From positions 85,061-149,060 of the forward strand of contig JAIYAT010000010.1 of assembly GCA_027488905.1 (NCBI GenBank): 64,000 nucleotides of DNA, given 5' to 3'. Under the pieces are notes generated by a model. The model was given only the letters and a program-made list of their open reading frames with translations. It had not been told where the DNA came from and ran no database searches. Of the stretch, positions 17,664-26,104 are shown piece by piece (position 1 is the stretch's first letter; each line of letters begins with the position of its first letter). This DNA is from Bacteroidota bacterium (GTDB lineage Bacteria; Bacteroidota; Bacteroidia; UKL13-3). The position numbers and the translations under genes were made by a program.

Positions 17664-19190
17664 ATGGAAAATCGTGTTATTCTTCTCATTTTAGATGGTT
17701 GGGGAAATGGTAAACCTTATGAAGGAAATGCCATTAACCTTGCGCATAAACCCAATTTCGATAGACTAATGTCTAATTACCCAAATGCAGAGCTGCATAC
17801 TTGCGGTGAATGGGTGGGTTTGCCACATGGCCAAATGGGAAACAGCGAAGTGGGCCACATGAACATCGGTGCTGGAAGAGTTGTATGGCAACAATTGGTC
17901 TTAATCAATAAAGCCTTTAAAGAAGGTTTTGTTAACCAAAATGAAACCTTATTGAATGCGGTTAAATATGCAAAAGCTAACCAAAAGAAAATACACCTGA
18001 TTGGTTTAGTGAGCGATGGTGGCGTCCACAGCAGTCTCGACCACCTTAAGGGTCTTTGCAGTTTTTTACAACACAACCAATGTCCAGATTTTTTTGTGCA
18101 TGCTTTTACTGATGGCAGAGATACAGATCCAAAAGGTGGCATTGGCTATTTAACAGATTTGTCAAATCACTTAACCTCAACGCAAGGTCACTTGGCAAGC
18201 ATAACTGGCCGCTATTATGCCATGGATAGAGATAAACGTTGGGAACGCGTAAAATTAGCCTATGACGCTTTGGTTCAAGCCAAAGGAGAATTGAGCAATA
18301 ATCCTTTAAATTTAATGGAGCAACGCTACCTTTCTGGTGAAACCGATGAATTCCTTAAGCCAATTATTTGTGCAAATGACCAAGGAAAACCTGTAGCAAA
18401 AATTGAAGCGGGAGATGTTGTAATCAACTTTAACTTTAGAACAGACCGCGGTAGAGAAATAACAGAAGCACTTACCCAAAAGGATTTTCCTGAGCAAGCA
18501 ATGAAAGCACTCGATTTACATTACATAACTCTTACTGAGTACGATAAAACATTTAAAAACGTAGGCGTTGTTTTCCCAGATATTGAGTTGAATAATACAT
18601 TGGGTGAGGTGCTAGCTGCAAATGATAAAAAGCAAGTACGCATTGCCGAAACAGAAAAATACCCACATGTTACTTTCTTTTTTAGTGGGGGTAGAGAAGT
18701 CCCGTTTGTTGGTGAAACGCGTCACATGGCACCATCTCCTAAGGTTGCTACATACGACCTCCAGCCAGAAATGAGCGCAGAGGATGTCTGTAATTTCACC
18801 TTGGCTGAAATAGAAAAAAATGAAGCCGATTTTATGTGTGTTAATTTCGCTAATCCAGATATGGTAGGCCATACAGGTGTGGTACCAGCAGAAATTAAAG
18901 CCATTGAAAAGGTAGATGATTGTTTGGGAAGAGTGGTTAAGGCTGCTTTAAAAAATGGGTACATTTTATTGGTAACTGCCGACCATGGCAATGGTGAATA
19001 CATGATTAATGTTGAGGACGGCACTCCAAATACTGCGCATACTACCAATGATGTGCCCTTAATGCTAATTCAACCTGATGTAAAGTATAAAATTAAATCT
19101 GGAAAATTAGCAGATTTGGCGCCAACAACACTAGCTTTAATGGGTTTAGAAAAACCCAAAGAAATGGACGGTGAATCTTTATTGGTTTAA
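17664..19190 (+). CDS. gpmI: 2,3-bisphosphoglycerate-independent phosphoglycerate mutase
   Basis: Manganese-dependent glycolytic and gluconeogenic enzyme exchanging 3- and 2-phosphoglycerate. I chose the ATG at 17664 (508 residues, MENRVILLILDGWG) because family members start a few residues before LILDGWG; an ATG eight codons upstream (17640) is possible. The catalytic serine lies in MGNSEVGHMNIGAGR. Metal-binding motifs include DGGVHS, TDGRDT, NFRTDRGRE, VNFANPDMVGHTG and TADHGNGE. The insert and phosphatase-fold domains are both complete. Its 3' end overlaps the convergent photolyase gene by 12 bases. Confidence 0.95.
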   Translation: MENRVILLILDGWGNGKPYEGNAINLAHKPNFDRLMSNYPNAELHTCGEWVGLPHGQMGNSEVGHMNIGAGRVVWQQLVLINKAFKEGFVNQNETLLNAVKYAKANQKKIHLIGLVSDGGVHSSLDHLKGLCSFLQHNQCPDFFVHAFTDGRDTDPKGGIGYLTDLSNHLTSTQGHLASITGRYYAMDRDKRWERVKLAYDALVQAKGELSNNPLNLMEQRYLSGETDEFLKPIICANDQGKPVAKIEAGDVVINFNFRTDRGREITEALTQKDFPEQAMKALDLHYITLTEYDKTFKNVGVVFPDIELNNTLGEVLAANDKKQVRIAETEKYPHVTFFFSGGREVPFVGETRHMAPSPKVATYDLQPEMSAEDVCNFTLAEIEKNEADFMCVNFANPDMVGHTGVVPAEIKAIEKVDDCLGRVVKAALKNGYILLVTADHGNGEYMINVEDGTPNTAHTTNDVPLMLIQPDVKYKIKSGKLADLAPTTLALMGLEKPKEMDGESLLV

Positions 19191-20453
19191 CCAAAAAGAA
19201 ACGTAATCATTATTAGGGTCGTATTGTTCGGCTTGTTTTACTGGGTTAAATTTTCTGTCGCTTCTTGCATCATTTCCCACGCCAGCTTGATAGGCCCAGT
19301 TACCATAATTGCTCGAAGGGTCGTAGTCTATAAGTTGACTTTCGAACCAAGCTGCACCCCAAAGCCAATTGATGCCAAGGTCTTTGCAGAGGTAACTGGC
19401 AACATTTTGTCTTCCTCGGTTGCTCATAAAACCTGTGTGCAATAATTCCCGCATATTAGCATCTATAAAGGGTTGGCCAGTGTTACCTAATCGCCATTTT
19501 TCAAATGTTGCCTTGTCATTATTCCATGGATGAGGTTTGTTTTGTAATCCGTTTATTTGGAAAAGTTTAGACCCATATTTTACTAAAACCCATTTAAAGT
19601 AATCACGCCAAAGCAACTCATAAATCAACCAATATGTGCTGTCATTGCTTTTTACTAAACGTTCGTATTCTTTTATTTCTGCATACACTTTTCTCGCGCT
19701 AATGCAACCTAATGCAAGATAAGGAGAAAGCTTGCTGCTATAGTCCTTTCCAATTAAACCATTGCGCGTTTCTTTGTATTGCTGAATGGCGTTACTTTCC
19801 CAGGTGTATGCTTTAAGTCGGAGCAATGCCTCCTCTTCTCCTCCTTTTAAATGGTACCAATTAACGCTTACTTCTACTTTATGGTAGGATAACTCTTCCA
19901 GAGAAATTTGATGTGGTATTCCTATTAAATGGCTAGGTTTTGGCAAGGGCTTTGTTGGCGAAAGGCTTGGTTCAACCCGATTTTTAAAGTTAGTAAATAA
20001 AGGGGGTAAATCTGAAATAGAAAATGGCATTTGAGCTAAGGTGCTTAAGGTGCTATCCCAATAGGTATGTTGCTTAATCGCTAATTTTTTTAATTCGGTT
20101 TGAACCAAGCGAGCCTCAGTTTCTTCTTCTGGTCCTGATAATTCTTGCCAAAAAACTTCATCAATAGACAAGGCCTTACAAACCTTAGGAATGGCAAGGT
20201 GGGCAGGGGATTGGTAAATCAAAAGGTCTGAACCTAGTTTTTGCAATTCTGATTTTAAATTGGCTATCGATTCAATTAGAAAGTTTAGTCGGGCTTGGCC
20301 AGAATTCTTAAAGCCTAATACATTCACTTGAAACAACTTTACATCTAAACAATATATTCCAATTACAGGATGTTTGCTGGTAGCACATTGATGTAAACCT
20401 TGATGATCACTTGTTCTTAGGTCGTTTCTAAACCAAATAAGTTTATTTGACAT
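19179..20453 (-). CDS. DASH-type cryptochrome/photolyase
   Basis: FAD-binding protein of the photolyase/cryptochrome family, 424 residues. The N-terminal alpha-beta domain begins LIWFRNDLRTSDH. The FAD-binding helical domain contains GKDYSSKLSPYLALGCISARKVY, LIYELLWRDYFKWV, ANMRELLHTGFMSNRGRQNVASYL and YDPSSNYGNWAYQAGVGNDAR. The LPPLFTNFKNRVE segment and the FNPVKQAEQYDPNNDYV ending are typical of CRY-DASH, which repairs single-stranded or looped cyclobutane dimers. It is shorter than cyanobacterial CRY-DASH (about 490) at the C-terminus. It is divergent from the helicase gene across 139 bases that contain a GGTTTGAACC dyad, and another copy lies inside the gene. Confidence 0.88.
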   Translation of the reverse strand: MSNKLIWFRNDLRTSDHQGLHQCATSKHPVIGIYCLDVKLFQVNVLGFKNSGQARLNFLIESIANLKSELQKLGSDLLIYQSPAHLAIPKVCKALSIDEVFWQELSGPEEETEARLVQTELKKLAIKQHTYWDSTLSTLAQMPFSISDLPPLFTNFKNRVEPSLSPTKPLPKPSHLIGIPHQISLEELSYHKVEVSVNWYHLKGGEEEALLRLKAYTWESNAIQQYKETRNGLIGKDYSSKLSPYLALGCISARKVYAEIKEYERLVKSNDSTYWLIYELLWRDYFKWVLVKYGSKLFQINGLQNKPHPWNNDKATFEKWRLGNTGQPFIDANMRELLHTGFMSNRGRQNVASYLCKDLGINWLWGAAWFESQLIDYDPSSNYGNWAYQAGVGNDARSDRKFNPVKQAEQYDPNNDYVSFWLNQ

Positions 20454-20491
20454 TATAAAATAACCAAGGTGGCGACAAATAGTTTGGCTTT

Positions 20492-20501
20492 GGTTTGAAC
20501 C
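20492..20501. repeat. GGTTYRAACC dyad, intergenic copy
   Basis: GGTTTGAACC with flanks TTT and AAAA, between the divergent photolyase and helicase genes, 91 bases upstream of the helicase start. It is one of 22 copies in the window. Confidence 0.75.
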
Positions 20502-20592
20502 AAAAAGTATCTGGTAAATTGGATTTAATTTTACTATATTATTAATAAAGGTAAAATGTTAAAAATCGAGGTTTTATTTTGCAAGCCCAACC

Positions 20593-22380
20593 ATGAAATT
20601 AACCGAAGAGCAAATCAATATTTTAGCATCTAACGATAACATTAAAATCAATGCAGTGGCGGGTTCAGGTAAAACCACCACCATTATTGCGTATGCCAAA
20701 ACGCGGGATCCTAACAGTAGAATTTTGTACTTAGCCTTTAATAAATCTGTAAAATTAGAAGCTGCAAAACGCTTTTCGGCAGCTGGATTGAGCAATGTAA
20801 AGGTAGAAACGGCCCATTCCTTAGCTTATAAAAATATTGTATTTGATTATGGATATAAAGTTCGTGCCCAAGGATATAAAACAAATGAAATAGCAGAAAT
20901 ACTTGGGTTAAGTGTAATCGGGGAAAAACATGCAGCATATATGGTTGCCAACCATATCAATAAGTTTGTGGCCTACTTTTGCAACAGCAGTAAGCAAAAG
21001 GTTCAAGAATTAGATTATTTAGGAACCCTAAATGAAGCTAAAGCAAAGGCGTTTGTAGAAACCTTTTATGAATACATCTTGTCGCAAACTCGCTTGTTTC
21101 TTAGTTTCATGGATAAGGGCAAAATTGAAATTACACATGATTTTTACCTTAAGAAATTTCAGCTTTCCAATCCTGATTTGCCTTACGATTATATTTTGTT
21201 TGATGAAGGTCAGGATGCCTCTTCCGCGATGCTGGACATATTCCTAAGGCAAAAAGCAATCAAAGTAATTGTAGGCGATACGCATCAACAAATTTATGGT
21301 TGGCGATATGCCATAAACGCTTTGGAGCAAGTTAACTTCACAGACTACCAACTATCCACAAGCTTTAGGTTTAGCCAAGAAATCGCAGACTTAGCCAAAA
21401 CTTTGCTCAGTCTAAAACGGCATGTCGGTAGGTTCAAACCGATACAAATAGAAGGCAAAGGAAACAGCAAGGCTGTTAAAACAAAGGCAATTTTGGCACG
21501 AACCAATTTAGGTTTATTGTTAAAGGCAATTGAATATATTACAGAGCGTGAAAACGTTAAACACATATATTTTGAAGGTAATATTAACTCTTATACTTAT
21601 GCCGAAGAGGGGGCTTCTTTGTATGATGTTTTAAATCTTTACAATGAAAAAAGACATGCTATAAAAGATGCACTTATAAAAGGGATGAAAGACCTTGCGG
21701 ATTTGGAAGATTACATTGAAAAAACTGAGGAAGTTCAATTGGGAATGATGGTGGAAATTGTAAAAGAGTATGGTAATAGAATTCCTGAAATCATTAGAAA
21801 TTTAAAGGATAAACATGTTTCTAATGAAGACAAAGATAAAGCAGAGATGATTTTTTCTACTGTGCATCGCTGTAAAGGAATGGAATATGATACAGTGCAG
21901 TTGGTCAATGATTTTATAACAGAAGGGCAAGTGCATAAGATGCGCGAAGCCTTAGAGAAGAATGACACAGATGCTGCAAAAATTAATGAAGAAATTAATT
22001 TATTGTATGTGGCTGTCACCAGAACCCGTAATAGTTTATATATTCCAAGTGCACTGATGTCGCCTTCTGATGGTAATTTTGAAAACATCCATGTTTTGCA
22101 GGATTTGCGGCCTGAGGATAAAGTGGAGAAGAAAAAGGTTATTGGTTATCCAAAACAAAATAACTATCTGCAAGCAGCACCAAAGGCATATGAAGTTGCA
22201 GAGAAAAGGCCTGCTCCAAAAGATGCAAATAGGGCTTGGACAGTTCAATTGGATAGAGAATTAACCCAAATGTTTCAAGAAGGGGTTTCCCTAAAAGATA
22301 TGGAAAAGCATTTTGGAAGAAGCCGAAGCGCCATTGGATTAAGGATTAAAAAATTACAATTGGAAGAATTATACAGATAA
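20593..22380 (+). CDS. UvrD/FBH1-like SF1 DNA helicase with C-terminal DNA-binding tail
   Basis: A 595-residue superfamily 1A helicase, predicted to translocate on single-stranded DNA. Motifs run in order: Q motif (LTEEQ, residue 4), Walker A AGSGKTTT (Lys27), Walker B YDYILFDEGQDAS, motif III GDTHQQIYGWRYAINAL, motif V VHRCKGMEYDTVQL and motif VI LYVAVTRTRNSLYI. The HQQIY-x-x-R-x-A-x-N-A-L form of motif III is like eukaryotic FBH1 rather than bacterial UvrD or Rep. The last 50 or so residues form a helix-turn-helix-like module (LDRELTQMFQEGVSLKDMEKHFGRSRSAIGLRI). It may act in recombination control or repair; this is inferred from family likeness and from the neighbouring photolyase. A GGTTCAAACC dyad lies inside it. 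Confidence 0.85.
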   Translation: MKLTEEQINILASNDNIKINAVAGSGKTTTIIAYAKTRDPNSRILYLAFNKSVKLEAAKRFSAAGLSNVKVETAHSLAYKNIVFDYGYKVRAQGYKTNEIAEILGLSVIGEKHAAYMVANHINKFVAYFCNSSKQKVQELDYLGTLNEAKAKAFVETFYEYILSQTRLFLSFMDKGKIEITHDFYLKKFQLSNPDLPYDYILFDEGQDASSAMLDIFLRQKAIKVIVGDTHQQIYGWRYAINALEQVNFTDYQLSTSFRFSQEIADLAKTLLSLKRHVGRFKPIQIEGKGNSKAVKTKAILARTNLGLLLKAIEYITERENVKHIYFEGNINSYTYAEEGASLYDVLNLYNEKRHAIKDALIKGMKDLADLEDYIEKTEEVQLGMMVEIVKEYGNRIPEIIRNLKDKHVSNEDKDKAEMIFSTVHRCKGMEYDTVQLVNDFITEGQVHKMREALEKNDTDAAKINEEINLLYVAVTRTRNSLYIPSALMSPSDGNFENIHVLQDLRPEDKVEKKKVIGYPKQNNYLQAAPKAYEVAEKRPAPKDANRAWTVQLDRELTQMFQEGVSLKDMEKHFGRSRSAIGLRIKKLQLEELYR

Positions 22381-22394
22381 GTTATTTTACCACA

Positions 22395-23495
22395 ATGAAA
22401 TTTAAAATTATTCTTGTTTTTGTGCTAACATTAAGCCTTACATCTTGTCAATTAGGAAGGTTTATTTTCTATAATTTTGCCGATATAAATGATCATAAAA
22501 AGTTTCCGTATAGAACTATTTTAAATGATTCTATTAAATTTAATTTCCCAGTGGCTAGCATTGGAAAATTTCCTAAAATGTTAACTGGCGGAAACAATAA
22601 GGAGATTTCTTTTGATGCTTATTTAGAAGATAATAATACAGTAGCATTTTTGATTATTAAGAATGATACCCTGCAGTATGAAAGGTATTTTAGCGGGTAT
22701 GATGCAGAAAGAATTGTGCCTTCTTTTTCTATGGCCAAGTCTGTAACTTCCTTGTTAATTGGCATTGCTATTGACGAGCATTTGATTCAATCTGTCAATG
22801 AGCCTATCACTAATTATATTCCAGAGTTAAAAGAAAAGGGTTTTGAAAAAGTTACGATTTTACATTTGTTGCAAATGACATCCGGCATAAAGTTTAACGA
22901 AAGTTATGTGAATCCATTTGGTGATGCTGCATCGTTTTATTATGTTACAGACTTGAGAAAACTTATTAGAAAAATGCGGTTGGAAGTTGAACCTGGAACA
23001 CGCTTCGATTATGTAAGTGGCAATACACAGCTTTTAGGTTTAGTTTTAGAACGTGCCTTAAAAACCAAAACCATTAGTGCTTATTTGGAAGAAAAGTTAT
23101 GGCAGCCATTGGGAATGGAATTTGGCGCATCTTGGAGTATTGATAAGAAGAAAAATGGGCTAGAAAAAACCTTTTGTTGCCTCAATGCAAGGGCAAGAGA
23201 CTTTGCAAAAATTGGTAGATTGTGTTTAAATCAAGGCAACTGGAACGGCAAACAAATTGTTTCTAAAGATTGGATTGCACAATCTACAAAAGTTGAAACC
23301 ATAGCAGGAAGTGTTGCATATTATCAATACCAATGGTGGTTGCCAAGCGAAACAGGAGATTTTATGGCAGAAGGAATTTTAGGTCAGTTTATATATGTTA
23401 ATCCTGCCAAAAAACTAATCATAGTGAGGTTAGGCAAAAACGAAGGCAAGGCAAATTGGTGGAATGTATTTACGGGATTAGCTGAAGCTTATTAA
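22395..23495 (+). CDS. Beta-lactamase-family serine hydrolase, lipoprotein
   Basis: A 366-residue class C beta-lactamase-like hydrolase. A lipoprotein signal ends LSLTSC (Cys18), so the enzyme is probably anchored in a membrane facing the periplasm or surface. The nucleophile motif SxxK is in SFSMAKSVTSLLIG and the YxN motif in DYVSGNTQLLG. A C-terminal KTG-like box is not obvious (AEGILGQFIYVNP sits where HTG would be expected). Such proteins include esterases, D-aminopeptidases and lactamases; no substrate can be assigned. It starts 14 bases after the helicase stop, so the two may be cotranscribed. Confidence 0.82.
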   Translation: MKFKIILVFVLTLSLTSCQLGRFIFYNFADINDHKKFPYRTILNDSIKFNFPVASIGKFPKMLTGGNNKEISFDAYLEDNNTVAFLIIKNDTLQYERYFSGYDAERIVPSFSMAKSVTSLLIGIAIDEHLIQSVNEPITNYIPELKEKGFEKVTILHLLQMTSGIKFNESYVNPFGDAASFYYVTDLRKLIRKMRLEVEPGTRFDYVSGNTQLLGLVLERALKTKTISAYLEEKLWQPLGMEFGASWSIDKKKNGLEKTFCCLNARARDFAKIGRLCLNQGNWNGKQIVSKDWIAQSTKVETIAGSVAYYQYQWWLPSETGDFMAEGILGQFIYVNPAKKLIIVRLGKNEGKANWWNVFTGLAEAY

Positions 23496-23514
23496 GAAAG
23501 TACTAATAAATTTC

Positions 23515-23524
23515 GGTTTGAACC
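23515..23524. repeat. GGTTYRAACC dyad, intergenic copy
   Basis: TTCGGTTTGAACCAAA in the 42-bp gap between the convergent hydrolase and membrane-protein genes. A one-mismatch relative (GTTTTGAACC) follows about 20 bases later, inside the end of the next gene. Confidence 0.75.
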
Positions 23525-23537
23525 AAACGTAGAAAGT

Positions 23538-24233
23538 TTAATTGTTTTGAACCATGTTTTTGGTTCCCTGCAATTGAAAAAATGCAACAACATGAGCAAA
23601 CATCACTAAGGGAACAATTACAGTAGGTAATAAGTTAAAAGGAAAATACAAAATTGCAAGGTTAGGTTGTTCAAAAGCTAATTTTTGAAATGGAGAAGGT
23701 ATTGCAAATATGGCGGTAATTACAACATTAAGCAGCAGCAGTAGCGCTAGAGCATTCCACCAAAAAAGTAGTTTTGGATGTTTAAGGTTTTGTTTAAAGA
23801 CAAAAAAGGCAATTATAGGTGCTGTTAATCCTGAAAGTAAATCGAAGTTGGTGCCATGGTAGGAAATATAAATGGACATTACGCCAATTTGATATAAGGC
23901 AGCCAATAGAAATTCCACCACTATGCGGATGCTATGAAAGTAGGTGAGTGTTTGAAGATTAATAAGCTTCAGGAATTTTTTACCTTTTAAGGTTGTTAAA
24001 CAAGCCAAGATAGCAATTATTGTAGGCATAATCCCAAGGGGCATAATAAGTGGCACTGGAAGGTCTGTATGTTGATATATCCCACTTAAACCTAATATAG
24101 ATTGAATGATTGCCCAAATACTTACCATTAAAAGAAATGTTTTAGAGCCAGTAGCTCGGTAAACCCACACAATACTGACAATAGTTATACTGATAAATAA
24201 GATACTAATTATTAAAGGCACTTGTGTTAACAT
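23538..24233 (-). CDS. Seven-helix-like membrane protein B, related to the 25385-26104 product
   Basis: A 231-residue hydrophobic protein with about seven predicted membrane segments and almost no soluble part. By eye it follows the same plan as the product of 25385-26104: an early polar helix with an Arg (SIRIV versus IFRII), a G-x-x-D-hydrophobic segment, a WN pair before a hydrophobic helix (WWNALALL versus YWNIFGTID) and a final P-hydrophobic-H helix. I infer distant paralogy. I do not recognise the family. It is separated from the upstream SRPBCC gene by a 17-bp inverted repeat and may have its own promoter. Confidence 0.65.
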   Translation of the reverse strand: MLTQVPLIISILFISITIVSIVWVYRATGSKTFLLMVSIWAIIQSILGLSGIYQHTDLPVPLIMPLGIMPTIIAILACLTTLKGKKFLKLINLQTLTYFHSIRIVVEFLLAALYQIGVMSIYISYHGTNFDLLSGLTAPIIAFFVFKQNLKHPKLLFWWNALALLLLLNVVITAIFAIPSPFQKLAFEQPNLAILYFPFNLLPTVIVPLVMFAHVVAFFQLQGTKNMVQNN

Positions 24234-24302
24234 AGAAGTTAATTTTGATTGAACGAAAGTAGAAAAGAATAAACAGTCTAGGTAATTTTTATGTGTAGGT
24301 AA

Positions 24303-24357
24303 AAACTCTTTTATTTTAGCCTACTTTTTTGAAAGCGAGACTAAAATAAAAGAGTTT
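24303..24357. terminator. Large inverted repeat, possible terminator
   Basis: Perfect 17-bp inverted repeat (AAACTCTTTTATTTTAG and its complement) with a 21-base spacer, 25 bases past the SRPBCC stop on the minus strand. A TTTTT follows the stem in that direction. The stem is AT-rich and the loop long for an ordinary terminator, so a protein-binding or mobile-element origin is also possible. Confidence 0.5.
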
Positions 24358-24381
24358 GAGTAAGAATTAAAAGGATAGTTT

Positions 24382-24924
24382 TTACTTATGCTCAACAACC
24401 TTTTTTAGTAAATCTAAACCTTGTTGGTTGGTTTTTTCCATCTCTGCTTTTGCGCCAAAGAGCCACATAAAAAAGGTGTTTGGCAAACCAGATTCAACCT
24501 TGAAGTCTTGTTTAACTTCAATTCCATTATTGGTTTCGGTAAAGTAATAATCAAAGGTTGGTTTGGCCACAAAAGGCTTTTGAATATCGCATTTCATTCC
24601 TATGAAATTTAACTCATCAATTCTAACAATTTCCTGAAAACCTAAGTCTTTACCCTTGTTTCCATCCCAATGGTATTGTGCACCAACAGTTCCATCAATC
24701 CCTTTTACCTCGTACTTTTGACTAGGGTCTTGCGCATAAAATGGCGACCATTTTGGGAAATTGTTCAAGTATTTAACCATGTCAAAAACTTCTTGCCTTG
24801 AACCTTTTATAGTTACTGTTTTAACAATTTGTATGGTTTTTAATTCGCTTGATTTGTAAAAACCAAAGGCTAAGAATGCTATCAAAGCAATTGCGATTGT
24901 TCCTAATATCATTTTCATATTCAT
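24382..24924 (-). CDS. Membrane-anchored SRPBCC (START-like) protein
   Basis: A 180-residue protein with one N-terminal membrane anchor (about residues 5-23, MILGTIAIALIAFLAFGFY) followed by an SRPBCC/polyketide-cyclase-like ligand-binding domain. The opening IVKTVTIKGSRQEVFDMVKYLNNFPKWSPFY and the middle YEVKGIDGTVGAQYHWDGN are typical of the family, where the hydrophobic cavity binds lipids or small ligands. No catalytic residue can be assigned. It lies 31 bases downstream of a YciI-like gene on the same strand, in the Crp-led group. Confidence 0.8.
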   Translation of the reverse strand: MNMKMILGTIAIALIAFLAFGFYKSSELKTIQIVKTVTIKGSRQEVFDMVKYLNNFPKWSPFYAQDPSQKYEVKGIDGTVGAQYHWDGNKGKDLGFQEIVRIDELNFIGMKCDIQKPFVAKPTFDYYFTETNNGIEVKQDFKVESGLPNTFFMWLFGAKAEMEKTNQQGLDLLKKVVEHK

Positions 24925-24955
24925 TTTAAAGGTTGTTATATGTTATTATTTTGAT

Positions 24956-25309
24956 TTACATGGGTTGTATGTTTCTTACTTCAACAGTACCACCCATAAA
25001 AAGGATAGGACAGTTTTTGGCCATTTCTGTTGCTTCTTCAAGCGAGCTTGCTAACAAAACCATGTTTCCAGCTAGGGTTAAATTGTTGGCAATACAAATG
25101 CCTTCTTGGACAGATTTGTCTGAAGAAATTTGCATTCCTTCAAAACCTAGTTGGTGGGTGCTAATGAGTTTTTCTTGAAAAGCAATGTGGCTAATAAAAG
25201 CGCTCCATTGTTGTTGCATCGCATTAATTTCTTCTGCAGTGGGTTGATAGTTGTTGCTAGGTTCGAAGCGAAACAATAGCATGAATTCTTTAGTTTGTAC
25301 CATGTTCAT
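24956..25309 (-). CDS. YciI-like (YCII/DGPF-domain) protein
   Basis: A 117-residue cytoplasmic protein starting KEFMLLFRFEPSNNYQPTAEEINAMQQQWSAF, the usual N-terminal strand and helix of YCII/DGPF-domain proteins, with SSLEEATEMAKNCPIL and GGTVEVRNIQPM at the end. Relatives are often next to ECF sigma factors or stress genes; their chemistry is poorly known. Here it stands between a membrane protein and an SRPBCC protein, a pairing (YCII with START-like) that recurs in bacterial genomes in my recollection. Confidence 0.78.
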   Translation of the reverse strand: MNMVQTKEFMLLFRFEPSNNYQPTAEEINAMQQQWSAFISHIAFQEKLISTHQLGFEGMQISSDKSVQEGICIANNLTLAGNMVLLASSLEEATEMAKNCPILFMGGTVEVRNIQPM

Positions 25310-25384
25310 TTTGTTTTTGTTGTTAATGATGGCACAAAGATTGGCTTCAATTACTTCTCAATTCTTGCCATAGGGCAAGAAATA

Positions 25385-26104
25385 TTAAGATCCATAATTT
25401 GTCTTTACTTTTTTGAAAATTACCCAATGCATCAATAAAATGGTAGGAGGGGCAAAAGCTGGAATAATGCAAAAAGGAAACATGGCCAAGGCGTCAACTC
25501 CCATTGCGCCTGTGTCTATCGATATTTTGGTGAGAATATTGGCGGCAATGGCTGTAAATAGAATATCTATGGTGCCAAAGATGTTCCAATAGGTTACTAG
25601 TTTTTGGGCATAGGGCTTTTTATTGCAAATAGCCTTTGCAACAAAAACACTGCTGATTGCTGTAATAATATCTCCAAAGCCTGCTATCAAGGCAAAGGGT
25701 TTGGGTAAAGCATCATAAAAAGCTAATAAAATAAAAAACACTCCAATGATTCTAAAAATGTGAAGTTTAACAAGGTTTTCAAGTGCTGAATTTTCAATAA
25801 TATTTTTGAAGGTCATTGAATTCATTACAACACCAAAAAGAAATAATCCATAAGGAAAAGTACTTAATAGCAAAACGCTTGGTGGAAATGAAATAACATT
25901 GAACCATCCCTTAAAACTGGCAAAACTTATATAGGCTAGATACAAAAGGAAAAATAGTCCTACAGCATAAAAAGCAAAACCATTTGAACCTTTTTCCTGA
26001 TGTTTTTTTATAAATAAAAGAATTAGCAGGAATGGTAGCGGAATTACAAATAAAAACAAAATCGAAAGCCATTCGGGTAAGGGATATTCAACTAAGGTAT
26101 TCAT
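25385..26104 (-). CDS. Membrane protein A, coupled to a Crp/Fnr regulator
   Basis: A 239-residue protein with about seven membrane segments. Its start overlaps the end of the upstream Crp/Fnr gene by 4 bases (ATGA), implying translational coupling. It shares the layout of membrane protein B (23538-24233), with the clearest segments IFRIIGVFFILLAFYDALP, GFGDIITAISSVF, TYWNIFGTIDILFTA and PPTILLMHWVIF. There are no obvious metal or haem ligands apart from isolated His. Family not recognised. Coupling to a sensor-regulator suggests that it carries out, or feeds back on, the response; this is inference. Confidence 0.68.
   Translation of the reverse strand: MNTLVEYPLPEWLSILFLFVIPLPFLLILLFIKKHQEKGSNGFAFYAVGLFFLLYLAYISFASFKGWFNVISFPPSVLLLSTFPYGLFLFGVVMNSMTFKNIIENSALENLVKLHIFRIIGVFFILLAFYDALPKPFALIAGFGDIITAISSVFVAKAICNKKPYAQKLVTYWNIFGTIDILFTAIAANILTKISIDTGAMGVDALAMFPFCIIPAFAPPTILLMHWVIFKKVKTNYGS

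Noticed and set aside
21735-22088. 117-codon frame on the minus strand inside the helicase gene
   Set aside because: Antisense to conserved helicase motifs V and VI; no independent evidence.
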